Assembly: GCA_028700795.1 (NCBI GenBank)
Contig: JAQVRY010000032.1
Coordinates: forward strand, 1-15,769
DNA from: Tissierellia bacterium
Lineage (GTDB): Bacteria > Bacillota > Clostridia > Tissierellales > Sedimentibacteraceae
Length of the DNA: 15,769 nucleotides
Reading direction: 5' to 3'
This document shows, piece after piece, positions 1-7,210 of the stretch. Position 1 is the first letter of the stretch, and each line of letters starts with the position of its first letter. The position numbers and the translations under genes are program-made. Under the pieces are notes generated by a model, which was not told the origin of the DNA, ran no database searches, and was given only the letters and a program-made list of their open reading frames with translations.

Positions 1-8
1 GGCTTAAA

Positions 9-170
9 TTAAGACGGTTTTTTTGTAGAGGGACAGCTGTTCGCTTTGCTGCATCCGGAGCATCCTGAGCAGCATCCGCTATCGCTTTTATTTTGTTTTT
101 TTATAACTCTGATTACAACTGCAACAATTGCTGCAATAATTAAAAGTATTACTATATCAGCAAAATTCAT
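9..170 (-). CDS. FeoB-associated Cys-rich membrane protein
   Basis: A 53-residue protein. One N-terminal transmembrane helix (about residues 5-22, IVILLIIAAIVAVVI) is followed by a basic stretch (RVIKKQNK) and a Cys-rich tail with the pattern CCSGCSGC and one more Cys near the C-terminus. This is the layout of the small FeoB-associated Cys-rich family that often ends feo operons in Firmicutes. A role beside the FeoB pore, perhaps metal or redox handling at the inner membrane face, is an inference because the family is poorly characterised. The start is chosen at 170 because an AGGAGG site lies just upstream, inside the last codons of feoB, and the two genes are separated by only 2 bases. Reading further upstream in the same frame gives a Cys-containing extension that only overlaps feoB and has no ribosome site. 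The gene is complete, with its stop at 9-11. Confidence 0.85.
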   Translation of the reverse strand: MNFADIVILLIIAAIVAVVIRVIKKQNKSDSGCCSGCSGCSKANSCPSTKKPS

Positions 171-172
171 TT

Positions 173-2188
173 TTAGCCTCCTGAAAATAAGCTGCCAATT
201 TGATAAACAAGAGTTCCTACCGCATATGCAGTAACTGTCTGATATAAAGCAGTCAAAACAGCATACCTTAGCGAGCCCAACTCCCTTTTTGTCGCTGCAA
301 AAGCAGCAACGCAAGGCATATATAATAAAACAAATACTAAAAATGCAAATGCACTTAAAGGCGTAAATATTTTAAACAAAACTTCAGAAAGCTGTACGTC
401 TGTAACAGCACCTGTCAATACGCTTAAAGTACTTACAACAGCTTCCTTGGCTGTTAAGCCGGTAATAAGTGCCGTTGAAGCTCTCCAGTCATTAAATCCC
501 AATGGTTTAAATATCGGTGAAACCATGGAGCCTATATAAGCAAGCATGCTTTTTGAGCTGTCTTCAACCATGTCGAAGGACCAATTAAATCCTTGCAAAA
601 ACCATATCACTATGGAAGCCAAAAATATTATTGTAAATGCTTTTTGAATAAAATCTTTAGCCTTTCCCCACATATGGATTAAAACACTTTTTCTTGAAGG
701 TATTCTATATGCAGGCAGTTCCATTACAAATGGCACCGGCTCTCCCTTAAATATTGTATTTTTCAATAACAAACCTGATAATACAGCAACAACAATACCC
801 GTTGCATACAGCCCAATCATAACCAATGCAGCATTGTCCGGGAAGAAAGCTACCGTAATCATTCCATAAATAGGAAGCTTGGCGCTGCATGACATAAAAG
901 GTGTTAAAACAATTGTCATTTTCCTATCCCTTTCACTTGCCAATGTCCTTGTTGCCATAATAGCAGGAACACTGCATCCAAAACCAATAAGCATTGGAAC
1001 AAATGACCTTCCCGACAAACCAATTTTTCTTAGAAGTTTATCCATCAAAAATGCTACTCTTGCCATATAGCCGCTATCTTCCAAAAGGGACAAAAAAAGG
1101 AATAAGACTACGATAATAGGAAGGAAAGACAATACACTTCCAACACCGACAAATATCCCGTTAATTACAAGTGAATATACCCAATCACTAACCCCGATTC
1201 TAATCAATGCATTTGATATTGTTTCAGTAAATGCAGTAATTACAACTTCCAAAAATTCTTGAAGGGGAGCACCTATAACACTAAAAGTCATCCAGAAAAC
1301 AAAAAACATGATCCCTAAAAAAATTGGTATGCCAAAATATTTATGTGTCAATATTTTATCGAATTTTTCGGAGCGCTGCTGCTCCTTTGTTTCCTGTTTT
1401 TTAACAACGGACTCTGAACAAATCTTCTCAATATAGCAATATCTCATGTCTGCTAAGGCTGCTTCTCTGTCAGTTTCTAAAGCTTCTTCCATATCTTTAA
1501 CCACATGCTCTATAATATGTTTTTGGTTTTCTGTTATTTCCAGGCTTTTAAAAGTAGGCTCATCTCCTTCAACAAGCTTAGTTGCAGCAAATCTTGGAGG
1601 ATAACCTGCATTTTCTGCCTGGTCAGCTATTAAGTGTGAAATGGAGTGTATGGCTTTATGAACTTCGCCAAAGCAAAAATCATGCTTCTTAGGGCTTGAA
1701 TTTTCCTTAATCGACCTTATGACAATATCAATAAGTTCAGGTATTCCTTCGTCTTTGCTTGCAGATATAGGAACTACAGGTATTCCTAAATGAGAGGATA
1801 ATTTCTTTACATCTATGGAATTCCCGCTGGCTGTAACCTCATCCATCATATTCAATGCAATAACCATTGGAATTGATAACTCCATAAGCTGAAGCGTCAA
1901 ATATAAATTTCTTTCAATGTTTGTTGCATCAACTATATTTAGAATTAAATCAGGCTTCTTCTTAAGTAAAAAATCCCTGGTAACAACCTCTTCCATTGTA
2001 TATGGAGATAATGAATAAATCCCCGGTAAATCTACTATGGATATATCCTTGTGTTTTTTTAATTGACCTTCCTTTTTTTCTATTGTCACACCGGGAAAAT
2101 TACCAACATGTTGATTGCTACCTGTCAATTTGTTATATAAAGTAGTTTTTCCGGAATTCTGATTTCCTGCAAGTGCAATAACACTCAT
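173..2188 (-). CDS. feoB: Ferrous iron transporter B
   Basis: GTP-gated Fe(II) permease of the inner membrane, 671 residues, in the normal size range. The N-terminal G domain shows G1 GNQNSGKT (8-15), G2 GVTIE (33-37), G3 DLPG (53-56) and G4 NMMD (113-116). It is followed by a helical GDI-like linker (about 160-275). The membrane part starts near residue 285 and contains the two Gate-type signatures of FeoB, one with GCSVPAIMATRT and one with SCSAKLP, whose cysteines line the proposed iron path. The C-terminus carries several more hydrophobic helices. The gene overlaps feoA by four bases (ATGA), indicating translational coupling, and is followed directly by the small Cys-rich protein gene. 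Regulation is expected from the Fur-type operators before feoA. No missing motif was seen. Confidence 0.97.
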   Translation of the reverse strand: MSVIALAGNQNSGKTTLYNKLTGSNQHVGNFPGVTIEKKEGQLKKHKDISIVDLPGIYSLSPYTMEEVVTRDFLLKKKPDLILNIVDATNIERNLYLTLQLMELSIPMVIALNMMDEVTASGNSIDVKKLSSHLGIPVVPISASKDEGIPELIDIVIRSIKENSSPKKHDFCFGEVHKAIHSISHLIADQAENAGYPPRFAATKLVEGDEPTFKSLEITENQKHIIEHVVKDMEEALETDREAALADMRYCYIEKICSESVVKKQETKEQQRSEKFDKILTHKYFGIPIFLGIMFFVFWMTFSVIGAPLQEFLEVVITAFTETISNALIRIGVSDWVYSLVINGIFVGVGSVLSFLPIIVVLFLFLSLLEDSGYMARVAFLMDKLLRKIGLSGRSFVPMLIGFGCSVPAIMATRTLASERDRKMTIVLTPFMSCSAKLPIYGMITVAFFPDNAALVMIGLYATGIVVAVLSGLLLKNTIFKGEPVPFVMELPAYRIPSRKSVLIHMWGKAKDFIQKAFTIIFLASIVIWFLQGFNWSFDMVEDSSKSMLAYIGSMVSPIFKPLGFNDWRASTALITGLTAKEAVVSTLSVLTGAVTDVQLSEVLFKIFTPLSAFAFLVFVLLYMPCVAAFAATKRELGSLRYAVLTALYQTVTAYAVGTLVYQIGSLFSGG

Positions 2189-2418
2189 ACGTCAAATACC
2201 TCTTTCAGTTCTATCTTTGCTGCTTCATCCTTACGTATTGTTAAAACATAGCTTCTTAGAGATAATTCTATTGGATCACCCATAGGTGCAACCTTTCTGA
2301 CTTTTACACAGGTATTTGGTGTCAAACCCATGTCAAGAAGTCTTCTTCTTAATAAACCTTGTCCGCCTATTGATGAAATTACTCCGCTTTGACCCGGTTT
2401 TATATTATCTAATGTCAT
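2185..2418 (-). CDS. feoA: Ferrous iron transport protein A (SH3-like)
   Basis: A 77-residue cytosolic FeoA protein with one SH3-like beta-barrel domain. The sequence fits the family: a start MTLDNIKPGQ, the central RRRLLDMGLTPNTCVKV, then a basic strand and APMGDPIELSLRSYVLTIRK towards the end. FeoA proteins bind the cytosolic side of FeoB and are needed for iron uptake, by a mechanism still debated. The start at 2418 is preferred because a GGAGGTG ribosome site lies just upstream and the protein then has the family length. A longer in-frame reading to 2457 would place the start inside the Fur box and has no ribosome site. This is the first gene of the feo operon, and its stop overlaps the feoB start by four bases. 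Confidence 0.95.
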   Translation of the reverse strand: MTLDNIKPGQSGVISSIGGQGLLRRRLLDMGLTPNTCVKVRKVAPMGDPIELSLRSYVLTIRKDEAAKIELKEVFDV

Positions 2419-2441
2419 ATCGCACCTCCAAATTTCGATAT

Positions 2442-2456
2442 TGATAATCATTATCA
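2442..2456. promoter_or_regulatory. Fur box (exact 7-1-7 dyad)
   Basis: TGATAAT-C-ATTATCA is an exact match to the Gram-positive Fur core, two 7-base half sites around one base. It lies about +7 to +21 relative to the predicted feoA transcription start, so a bound repressor would block promoter clearance. PerR or Zur boxes have related cores, but the feo context favours Fur with Fe(II). Confidence 0.88.
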
Positions 2457-2469
2457 ATAGATTAATTTT

Positions 2470-2498
2470 ATTATACGCTTATTGATAACAATTGTCAA
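2470..2498 (-). promoter_or_regulatory. feoA promoter (sigma-A type)
   Basis: On the minus strand, -35 TTGACA (2493-2498) and -10 TATAAT (2470-2475) are separated by exactly 17 bases, matching the consensus at every position. Start of transcription is expected near 2463, giving a leader of about 45 bases before feoA. Such a strong promoter would need tight repression, consistent with the two Fur-type boxes. Confidence 0.88.
2483..2497. promoter_or_regulatory. Second, imperfect Fur-type box over the -35
   Basis: TGATAAC-A-ATTGTCA matches the TGATAAT-N-ATTATCA core at 12 of 14 half-site positions, and it contains most of the -35 hexamer. Binding here would exclude RNA polymerase. The centre-to-centre distance to the exact box is 41 bases, about four helical turns, which would put both on the same DNA face. 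Confidence 0.7.
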
Positions 2499-2575
2499 TA
2501 AGAATAAAAAAAAATATGATATAATTTTGAAGGAATAGTTACTGTTCACATAAAAAATAATAAGAGACACCAACT

Positions 2576-2638
2576 CGTCATTCTGAGGAATATCCTTAAA
2601 ATTATATCATGTATGGGGATGCCCCTTTAAGGAATCTT
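2576..2638. repeat. Hairpin-rich repeat-like element (CGTCATTCTGAG ... GAATCTT)
   Basis: The stretch begins CGTCATTCTGAG and ends GGAATCTT. Inside are an 8-base inverted repeat, TCCTTAAA (about 2593-2600) with TTTAAGGA (about 2626-2633), and a nested hairpin GGGG-ATG-CCCC. The bracketing words resemble a short dispersed intergenic repeat common in many anaerobe genomes (CGTCATTCTGAG...GAAGAATCT), recalled from memory and not searched. The last bases overlap the stop codon of the P-II-like gene. There is no U-tract, so it is not a normal terminator, although it could protect the 3' end of that mRNA. Confidence 0.5.
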
Positions 2639-2990
2639 AATACTCCGTACCTTCCATACTGTGGCTATAGACTTCTATAACAGGCATTACAAACATAAAA
2701 CCCGTGCCCGGTTCTTCAAAATAATCCAATTCTTTCCTTAGTTTTTGAATAATTGCATTAAGTTTTTCTCTATCTTTTATAACGCTGAATATTATTTTGC
2801 TGTATGGCTTTCTGCCGTCTATTAGTTTTCTTACACTGTCAAGCATTGGTAAATTTATTTTATGGTCTAATAGGACCTTACCCATTCCCTGACTGTCTAT
2901 GGAAGTAGCTCCTAATTCTTCATTATAAAACAATTCATTTATTTCATCAAGTTTATAAATATCATTTAATATCAGCACTAAAGTAAACAT
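2637..2990 (-). CDS. P-II (GlnB)-like small protein, function unknown
   Basis: A 117-residue soluble protein with the alternating pattern of the ferredoxin-like P-II fold: strand FTLVLILN, helix YKLDEINELFYNEEL, strand with GATSIDSQGMGKVLL, strand KIIFSVIK, helix DREKLNAIIQKLRKEL and a final strand GTGFMFVMPVIEVY. The GATSIDSQGMG segment resembles the region leading into the T-loop of P-II relatives. The uridylylated-tyrosine T-loop pattern of canonical GlnB is not recognisable, and no ammonium transporter or glutamine synthetase gene is nearby, so a sensor of some other ligand is more likely. An upstream GGGAGG ribosome site supports the ATG at 2990. It appears monocistronic with its own promoter. 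The fold call is from sequence pattern only. Confidence 0.65.
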   Translation of the reverse strand: MFTLVLILNDIYKLDEINELFYNEELGATSIDSQGMGKVLLDHKINLPMLDSVRKLIDGRKPYSKIIFSVIKDREKLNAIIQKLRKELDYFEEPGTGFMFVMPVIEVYSHSMEGTEY

Positions 2991-3022
2991 ATTTGAACCT
3001 CCCTGATTCTAATAATATAGTT

Positions 3023-3052
3023 ATTATACCATATGGGTTTTTTACTATTCAA
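3023..3052 (-). promoter_or_regulatory. Promoter of the P-II-like gene
   Basis: Minus strand: -35 TTGAAT (3047-3052), an 18-base spacer, then -10 TATAAT (3023-3028), preceded by TGG. Start is expected near 3016, leaving a leader of about 26 bases with GGGAGG before the ATG. Confidence 0.6.
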
Positions 3053-3059
3053 CAATCAT

Positions 3060-3734
3060 TTATACATTCATACTTTCATTAATATCTAATACAATAACAT
3101 TCGATGCCATTTTATTTTTAAATATTTTAGGGTCTGCATTAATGATTCCGAATGTATTATAATGCATTGGCACCACGGTCTTTGCTTTTATAAAGTCCGC
3201 TGCCTTAACAGCATCATCTATGTCCATGGTATAATTGCCTCCTATAGGAAGAAAGGCAACATCAATTTTTTCATCCTCCAATAGTTTCATATCATATGTA
3301 AGCCCTGTATCACCTGCATGATAAACTTTCTTGCCATTTACCTCAATAACAAATCCTCCCGGGTTACCTCCGTAAATCATATTTCCATTGTCAGAAATGC
3401 CGGAACCATGCAGAGCATTTGTCATTTTTACAGTTCCAAAATCAAATTTTGTTCTGCCTCCAATATGCATGGCATGAGTTCTTAATTTAAATTTACCTAA
3501 ATATGCAGCAATTTCAGCATTGCAAATTACCAGTGACTGATTTCTTTTTGCTATATCAACTGTATCTCCTATATGATCACCATGACCGTGAGTTACAAAA
3601 ATATGAGTTATATTCACTAAATCATCAACACATGTTTCACTCAAAGAATTTCCTGTTATGAAGGGGTCCACAAGTCCCTTGAATTTTCCTTCCTCTATTA
3701 ATAGTGCAGAGTGTCCCAAGAAAGTAAGCTTCAT
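3060..3734 (-). CDS. UPF0173 metallo-beta-lactamase-fold hydrolase
   Basis: A 224-residue cytosolic protein of the metallo-beta-lactamase superfamily, UPF0173 (UlaG-like) type. The N-terminus MKLTFLGHSALLIE and VDPFITGN are typical, and the metal-binding motif HGHGDH lies at 49-54. Further ligand candidates are the Asp in YHAGDTG and the His in VPMHYNTFG near the C-terminus, so the two-metal site looks intact. Length equals that of the family (about 225). The substrate is unknown: relatives include L-ascorbate-6-phosphate lactonase, but no ascorbate genes are nearby. The ATG is supported by a GAGGTGAT ribosome site just upstream. The gene sits between the liv terminator and the P-II-like gene, with its own promoter. 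Confidence 0.88.
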   Translation of the reverse strand: MKLTFLGHSALLIEEGKFKGLVDPFITGNSLSETCVDDLVNITHIFVTHGHGDHIGDTVDIAKRNQSLVICNAEIAAYLGKFKLRTHAMHIGGRTKFDFGTVKMTNALHGSGISDNGNMIYGGNPGGFVIEVNGKKVYHAGDTGLTYDMKLLEDEKIDVAFLPIGGNYTMDIDDAVKAADFIKAKTVVPMHYNTFGIINADPKIFKNKMASNVIVLDINESMNV

Positions 3735-3763
3735 ATAATCACCTCGTTTTTATTATTAAGTAT

Positions 3764-3792
3764 ATCATAGCTTTATATTATAATAAAATCAA
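3764..3792 (-). promoter_or_regulatory. Promoter of the UPF0173 gene
   Basis: Minus strand: -35 TTGATT (3787-3792), a 17-base spacer and -10 TATGAT (3764-3769), just beyond the liv terminator. A second TATAAT-like word lies within the spacer, so the exact start is uncertain. Confidence 0.5.
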
Positions 3793-3794
3793 CT

Positions 3795-3822
3795 AAAAAA
3801 AGAAATCTCACCTGAGATTTCT
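3795..3822 (-). terminator. Rho-independent terminator of the liv operon
   Basis: On the minus strand, AGAAATCTC and GAGATTTCT pair as a 9-bp stem with a 4-base loop, followed by a run of seven T. It stands about 70 bases after the livF stop and is a textbook intrinsic terminator. Confidence 0.92.
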
Positions 3823-3888
3823 AAATCATTTATATTTTTTAAGCCTTGTTTCCTGTCATTTCAAAGATTATAGTATCCCCGTCCCTTA

Positions 3889-4608
3889 TCACATAGACTC
3901 TGATTTTTTCTTGCCTAAGTATGCTTCTTGGATTCTTTCATCTTTAATCAAATCTGACGCTAGTCCCTCCATTGCAACGACGCCTTGCTCCAAAACATAT
4001 GCCTTATCTGCAATAGATAATGCCTTAAATGCATTTTGTTCAACCAAAAGAATTGTTTTGCCCATGTTTTTAATTTCAATTATTATATCAAATATAGTAT
4101 TTATTAATAAAGGCGCAAGACCTAATGAAGGTTCATCAAGGAGTATGAGATTAGGATTTGACATGAGTCCTCTTCCCATTGCAAGCATCTGCTGCTCTCC
4201 TCCTGATAGAGTTCCTGCAATTTGTTTTTCTCTTTCCTTTAGTATAGGGAAAAGTCTAAATATTCTCTCCAAATCTTTTTCAATACCATCTTTATCTGTT
4301 CTCAAAAAAGCACCCATATTTAAATTTTCCATTACTGTTAGATTTGCAAAAATAACTCTGCCTTCAGGAACTTGACAAATCCCTGCTTTTACTATTTTAT
4401 GAGCCTGTTTTGGAAGCTTTTCATTCTTGTAAATAATTTCACCATCCTTATATTTTACAATGCCGCTGATTGCATTTATAAGGGTAGATTTTCCTGCTCC
4501 GTTAGAACCTATTATTGAAACTATTTGACCTTCCTGAACATCTATGTTCACTCCTTTGAGAGCATGAATTCCGCCATAAAAAACATTTAGATTATTAACA
4601 CTAAGCAT
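3889..4608 (-). CDS. livF: Branched-chain amino acid ABC transporter ATPase LivF
   Basis: A 239-residue ABC ATPase, the second of the two nucleotide-binding subunits of the HAAT-type amino acid importer. Walker A is GSNGAGKS (34-41), the signature LSGGEQQ (134-140), Walker B LILLDEPS (154-161), and the H-loop lies in LLVEQNAF. The CQVPEGRVIFANLTVMENL segment is typical of LivF. The ATG at 4608 is chosen because AAGGAGG precedes it and the protein then has family length. In-frame upstream codons to 4677 only overlap livG. The start overlaps the livG stop by eight bases. It is the last gene of the operon. Directly after a run of six A near the 3' end, the -1 frame stays open for 21 protein-like codons past the annotated stop (see findings). 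Confidence 0.95.
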   Translation of the reverse strand: MLSVNNLNVFYGGIHALKGVNIDVQEGQIVSIIGSNGAGKSTLINAISGIVKYKDGEIIYKNEKLPKQAHKIVKAGICQVPEGRVIFANLTVMENLNMGAFLRTDKDGIEKDLERIFRLFPILKEREKQIAGTLSGGEQQMLAMGRGLMSNPNLILLDEPSLGLAPLLINTIFDIIIEIKNMGKTILLVEQNAFKALSIADKAYVLEQGVVAMEGLASDLIKDERIQEAYLGKKKSESM

Positions 4609-5374
4609 GACTCTCCTCCTTACCAAGATAAGCTTCAACAACTCTCTTATCTCCTTGAATTTCCTTCGGAGTTCCAAGGGCTAAAGGGATACCGAAATTA
4701 AGCACAAAAATTCTGTCACTGACACCCATTATCAAATCCATATGATGCTCAATTAATAGCACTGTAAGCTCAAATTTATCTCTTATTTCCTTAATCAATT
4801 CCACAAGTTGTATTGTTTCTTCCGGGTTCATGCCTGCCGCAGGCTCATCTAACAATAAAAGTTTGGGTTCCAATGCCAAAGCCCTGGCAATTTCAAGCTT
4901 CCTTTGAAGACCATATGGAAGATTTGATGCAACAACATCTTTATAATCCCATAAACCCATTAACTTCAACAGCTCAGTTGTCTTTTCATTTAAACCTTTT
5001 TCCTGAGGTTTAAATTTTCCAACCCTTATTACAGAATCAAAAAGACTGTAATCAGCCAGCTTATGACATGCAGTAAGCACATTATCGTATGCGTTAAGCT
5101 TTTTAAATAGTCTGATATTTTGAAATGTCCTTGTAATTCCCATATTTGCTATTTCAAAAGGTTTAACATTTTCTAATTTCTTATCGTAATAAAAAATTTC
5201 TCCGCTTGTAATACTGTAAATTCCTGTTATTAAATTAAATATAGTGGTTTTGCCGGCACCGTTTGGCCCTATTAATCCAAAAATCTCACCTTTTTCAATA
5301 TCAAAGGTAACATTGTCTACAGCAGTTAAACCTCCAAATTGCTTTGTTAAATTATTAAGAGAAAGTACACTCAT
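4601..5374 (-). CDS. livG: Branched-chain amino acid ABC transporter ATPase LivG
   Basis: A 257-residue ABC ATPase, the longer nucleotide-binding subunit of the HAAT importer. Walker A is GPNGAGKT (36-43), the Q-loop is in RTFQNIRLF, and Walker B is LLLLDEPAAGMNPEE. The H-loop His is in LLIEHHMD. The signature region reads LPYGLQRKLEIARAL instead of LSGGQ, which is usual for LivG (commonly LSYGxQR), with P in place of S at the second position. It would pair with LivF and sit under the LivH-LivM channel. An AGAGGAGGTT ribosome site precedes the ATG. The start overlaps the livM stop by four bases, and the 3' end overlaps livF by eight, so the three cistrons are tightly coupled. Confidence 0.95.
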   Translation of the reverse strand: MSVLSLNNLTKQFGGLTAVDNVTFDIEKGEIFGLIGPNGAGKTTIFNLITGIYSITSGEIFYYDKKLENVKPFEIANMGITRTFQNIRLFKKLNAYDNVLTACHKLADYSLFDSVIRVGKFKPQEKGLNEKTTELLKLMGLWDYKDVVASNLPYGLQRKLEIARALALEPKLLLLDEPAAGMNPEETIQLVELIKEIRDKFELTVLLIEHHMDLIMGVSDRIFVLNFGIPLALGTPKEIQGDKRVVEAYLGKEESHA

Positions 5375-6276
5375 GATTCAACCTCCTCTTTAGGTCTTGC
5401 TTTTTTAAAAAATTTCATTATACCTTTAATACTGAATTCTTTTCCTCCCATAAGTCCCTGTGGTCTTGTAATCATAATTATAATTACAGCTGCTCCATAT
5501 AAAACAAGTCTCCAGTTTGAGAAACTTCTAAGGATTTCCGGTAAAAACGTAAGAAGAATTGTTCCTATAACACTTCCGGATACGCTTCCCAACCCTCCGA
5601 AAATTACTATTATGGTCATCTCTGTTGATTTAACCATTTTGAACATAATGGGCTGAATATATCCAAAGTAATGTGCCATCAAGCCTCCTGCAACACCTGC
5701 ATAAAATGCGCTGATGGCAAAGGATATCAGTTTATACTTAAAAACATCTATTCCAATAGTTTGAGCAGCTAATTCTTCTTCTCTTATGGCAACCATATTT
5801 CTTCCGTGACGAGACCTGATAATAAGTACCAATACAGCTACAGCAATTATATTAATTATTACAACATTTGTTAATGTTGTTGTTCCCTGTGTCGGTATGC
5901 TTGAAAGTCCTCTTGCTCCTCCAAAATATTGTACATTGTCAAGAATAAGTCTTATTGCTTCTCCAAAACCCAACGTTGCAATACAAAAATAGTCGCCTTT
6001 TAAATTTAAGGTTAGCTTACCAATAATCAAACTTATTAGCATAGAAACTAATCCGCCTGCTATCAGTGCCAAAATAAATTGTACTTGGGACATGGATTCC
6101 GGTAAAATATTTAATTTTAGGGTAAACATAGCAGCTGTATATGCTCCTATTGCCATGAATCCTGCGTGTCCAAATGAAAATAAACCTGTAAATCCTGTAA
6201 GCAGCGATAAACCTAATACAGTCATTAAATTTATACCTGTTAATATCAAAATCCCTGATAAATAACCCCAGCTCAT
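5371..6276 (-). CDS. livM: Branched-chain amino acid ABC transporter permease LivM
   Basis: A 301-residue inner-membrane permease with about eight to nine hydrophobic segments. Family markers are LSLLTGFTGLFSFGHAGF near the N-terminus, LKGDYFCIATLGFGEAIRLI in the middle, and FGGLGSVSGSVIGTILLTFL followed by ITRPQGLMGGKE near the C-terminus. RSRHGRNMVAIREEELAAQTIGI is the cytoplasmic coupling region that contacts the ATPases. A GGAGGT ribosome site precedes the ATG, 10 bases after the livH stop, and the 3' end overlaps livG by four bases. LivM forms the pore as a heterodimer with LivH. The charged C-terminal tail (KKARPKEEVES) is cytoplasmic. No defect is visible. Confidence 0.94.
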   Translation of the reverse strand: MSWGYLSGILILTGINLMTVLGLSLLTGFTGLFSFGHAGFMAIGAYTAAMFTLKLNILPESMSQVQFILALIAGGLVSMLISLIIGKLTLNLKGDYFCIATLGFGEAIRLILDNVQYFGGARGLSSIPTQGTTTLTNVVIINIIAVAVLVLIIRSRHGRNMVAIREEELAAQTIGIDVFKYKLISFAISAFYAGVAGGLMAHYFGYIQPIMFKMVKSTEMTIIVIFGGLGSVSGSVIGTILLTFLPEILRSFSNWRLVLYGAAVIIIMITRPQGLMGGKEFSIKGIMKFFKKARPKEEVES

Positions 6277-6286
6277 ACTCTACCTC

Positions 6287-7168
6287 CTAAGCCTTATCTT
6301 CCGTAGTTTTTCCCATCAGTCCTGTAGGCTTAAAAATAAGTACGCCTATAAGAAGTGCAAATGCAATCAAATCTCTGTACTGCGATGACAGGTAACCGGA
6401 AGTCATTGTTTCTATAAGACCAAGGAGTACTGAGCCGATTATAGCACCGGGTAAGCTTCCTAATCCTCCAAAAACAGCAGCTATGAAAGACTTCGTTGTA
6501 ATATTTCCAATCTGTGGATATACGGTATATTTCATTCCGAAAAGCATGCCGGCTAAACCTGCCAGCAAACCGCCAAGTAAAAATATTATAAAGATAACCT
6601 TATCCACATTAACACCCATAAGCGTACTTCCTTTAATACTGTAGGATGTTGCTCTTATCGATAATCCTATCTTGGTCTTTTCTATTATATACATAAGGCC
6701 TACCAAACTAAGAGCAGCTATTATGAACATTAGTATATCTATTCTTCCTAATGCTACGTCACCAAGCATAATGGGAGTTGTGGAAAAAACAGCCGGATAA
6801 GATCTGAATGTAGGTCCTATAGGAGATGCGATTACAATATTCTCCAAAAATATTGAAGCACCCATTGCAGATATTATAAAATATAGAAATGGTGCATTTC
6901 TTTTTCTAAGTGGCCTGTATACTATCCTTTCCATGCTGACAGCCAATAATCCCGAACCAACCGCAGAAATAATAAATGCAATAAAAAACGGTACATTAAG
7001 CAAAGTAAGACAAAAATATCCTATATATGCACCTATCATAATAACTCCGCCATGAGCGAAGTTTGAAAAGTTCATAATACTATATACTAGTGAGTAACCC
7101 ACAGACATTAAGGCATATACGCTACCTAAGGATAAACCGTTAATTACCTGTTGTAAAAAATAGCTCAT
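6287..7168 (-). CDS. livH: Branched-chain amino acid ABC transporter permease LivH
   Basis: A 293-residue inner-membrane permease with about eight hydrophobic segments. The N-terminus FLQQVINGLSLGSVYALMSVGYSL, the motif NFAHGGVIMIGAYIGYF and the C-terminal FGGLGSLPGAIIGSVLLGL with FKPTGLMGK are diagnostic of LivH. TKIGLSIRATSYSIKGSTLMGVNVDKVI is the cytoplasmic loop expected to touch LivG/LivF. AGAGGAGG precedes the ATG. The gene is separated from livK by a 42-base gap that holds a strong GC-rich hairpin, and livM starts 10 bases after its stop. Length agrees with the family (about 290-300). It acts with LivM as the translocation path, and substrate choice comes mainly from LivK. Confidence 0.94.
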   Translation of the reverse strand: MSYFLQQVINGLSLGSVYALMSVGYSLVYSIMNFSNFAHGGVIMIGAYIGYFCLTLLNVPFFIAFIISAVGSGLLAVSMERIVYRPLRKRNAPFLYFIISAMGASIFLENIVIASPIGPTFRSYPAVFSTTPIMLGDVALGRIDILMFIIAALSLVGLMYIIEKTKIGLSIRATSYSIKGSTLMGVNVDKVIFIIFLLGGLLAGLAGMLFGMKYTVYPQIGNITTKSFIAAVFGGLGSLPGAIIGSVLLGLIETMTSGYLSSQYRDLIAFALLIGVLIFKPTGLMGKTTEDKA

Positions 7169-7188
7169 AGTACCTCCTCTTTGATTTA

Positions 7189-7205
7189 GGCGGGTTATAC
7201 CCGCC
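7189..7205 (-). promoter_or_regulatory. Intercistronic hairpin between livK and livH
   Basis: GGCGGGT and ACCCGCC form a perfect 7-bp GC-rich stem with a TAT loop, starting five bases after the livK stop. No T-run follows, so it is not a full terminator. Such structures after binding-protein genes often stabilise the upstream mRNA, giving more binding protein than permease. That role is inferred. Confidence 0.7.
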
Positions 7206-7210
7206 CCTTG

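Noticed and set aside
2500..2530. AT-rich weak hairpin followed by a T-run on the minus strand, as a terminator for the P-II-like gene
   Set aside because: The stem is almost entirely A/T with poor pairing, so the T-run alone is not convincing.
3911..4375. Plus-strand frame of 154 codons opposite livF
   Set aside because: It lies wholly antisense to a well-supported ABC ATPase and shows no recognisable domain or ribosome site.
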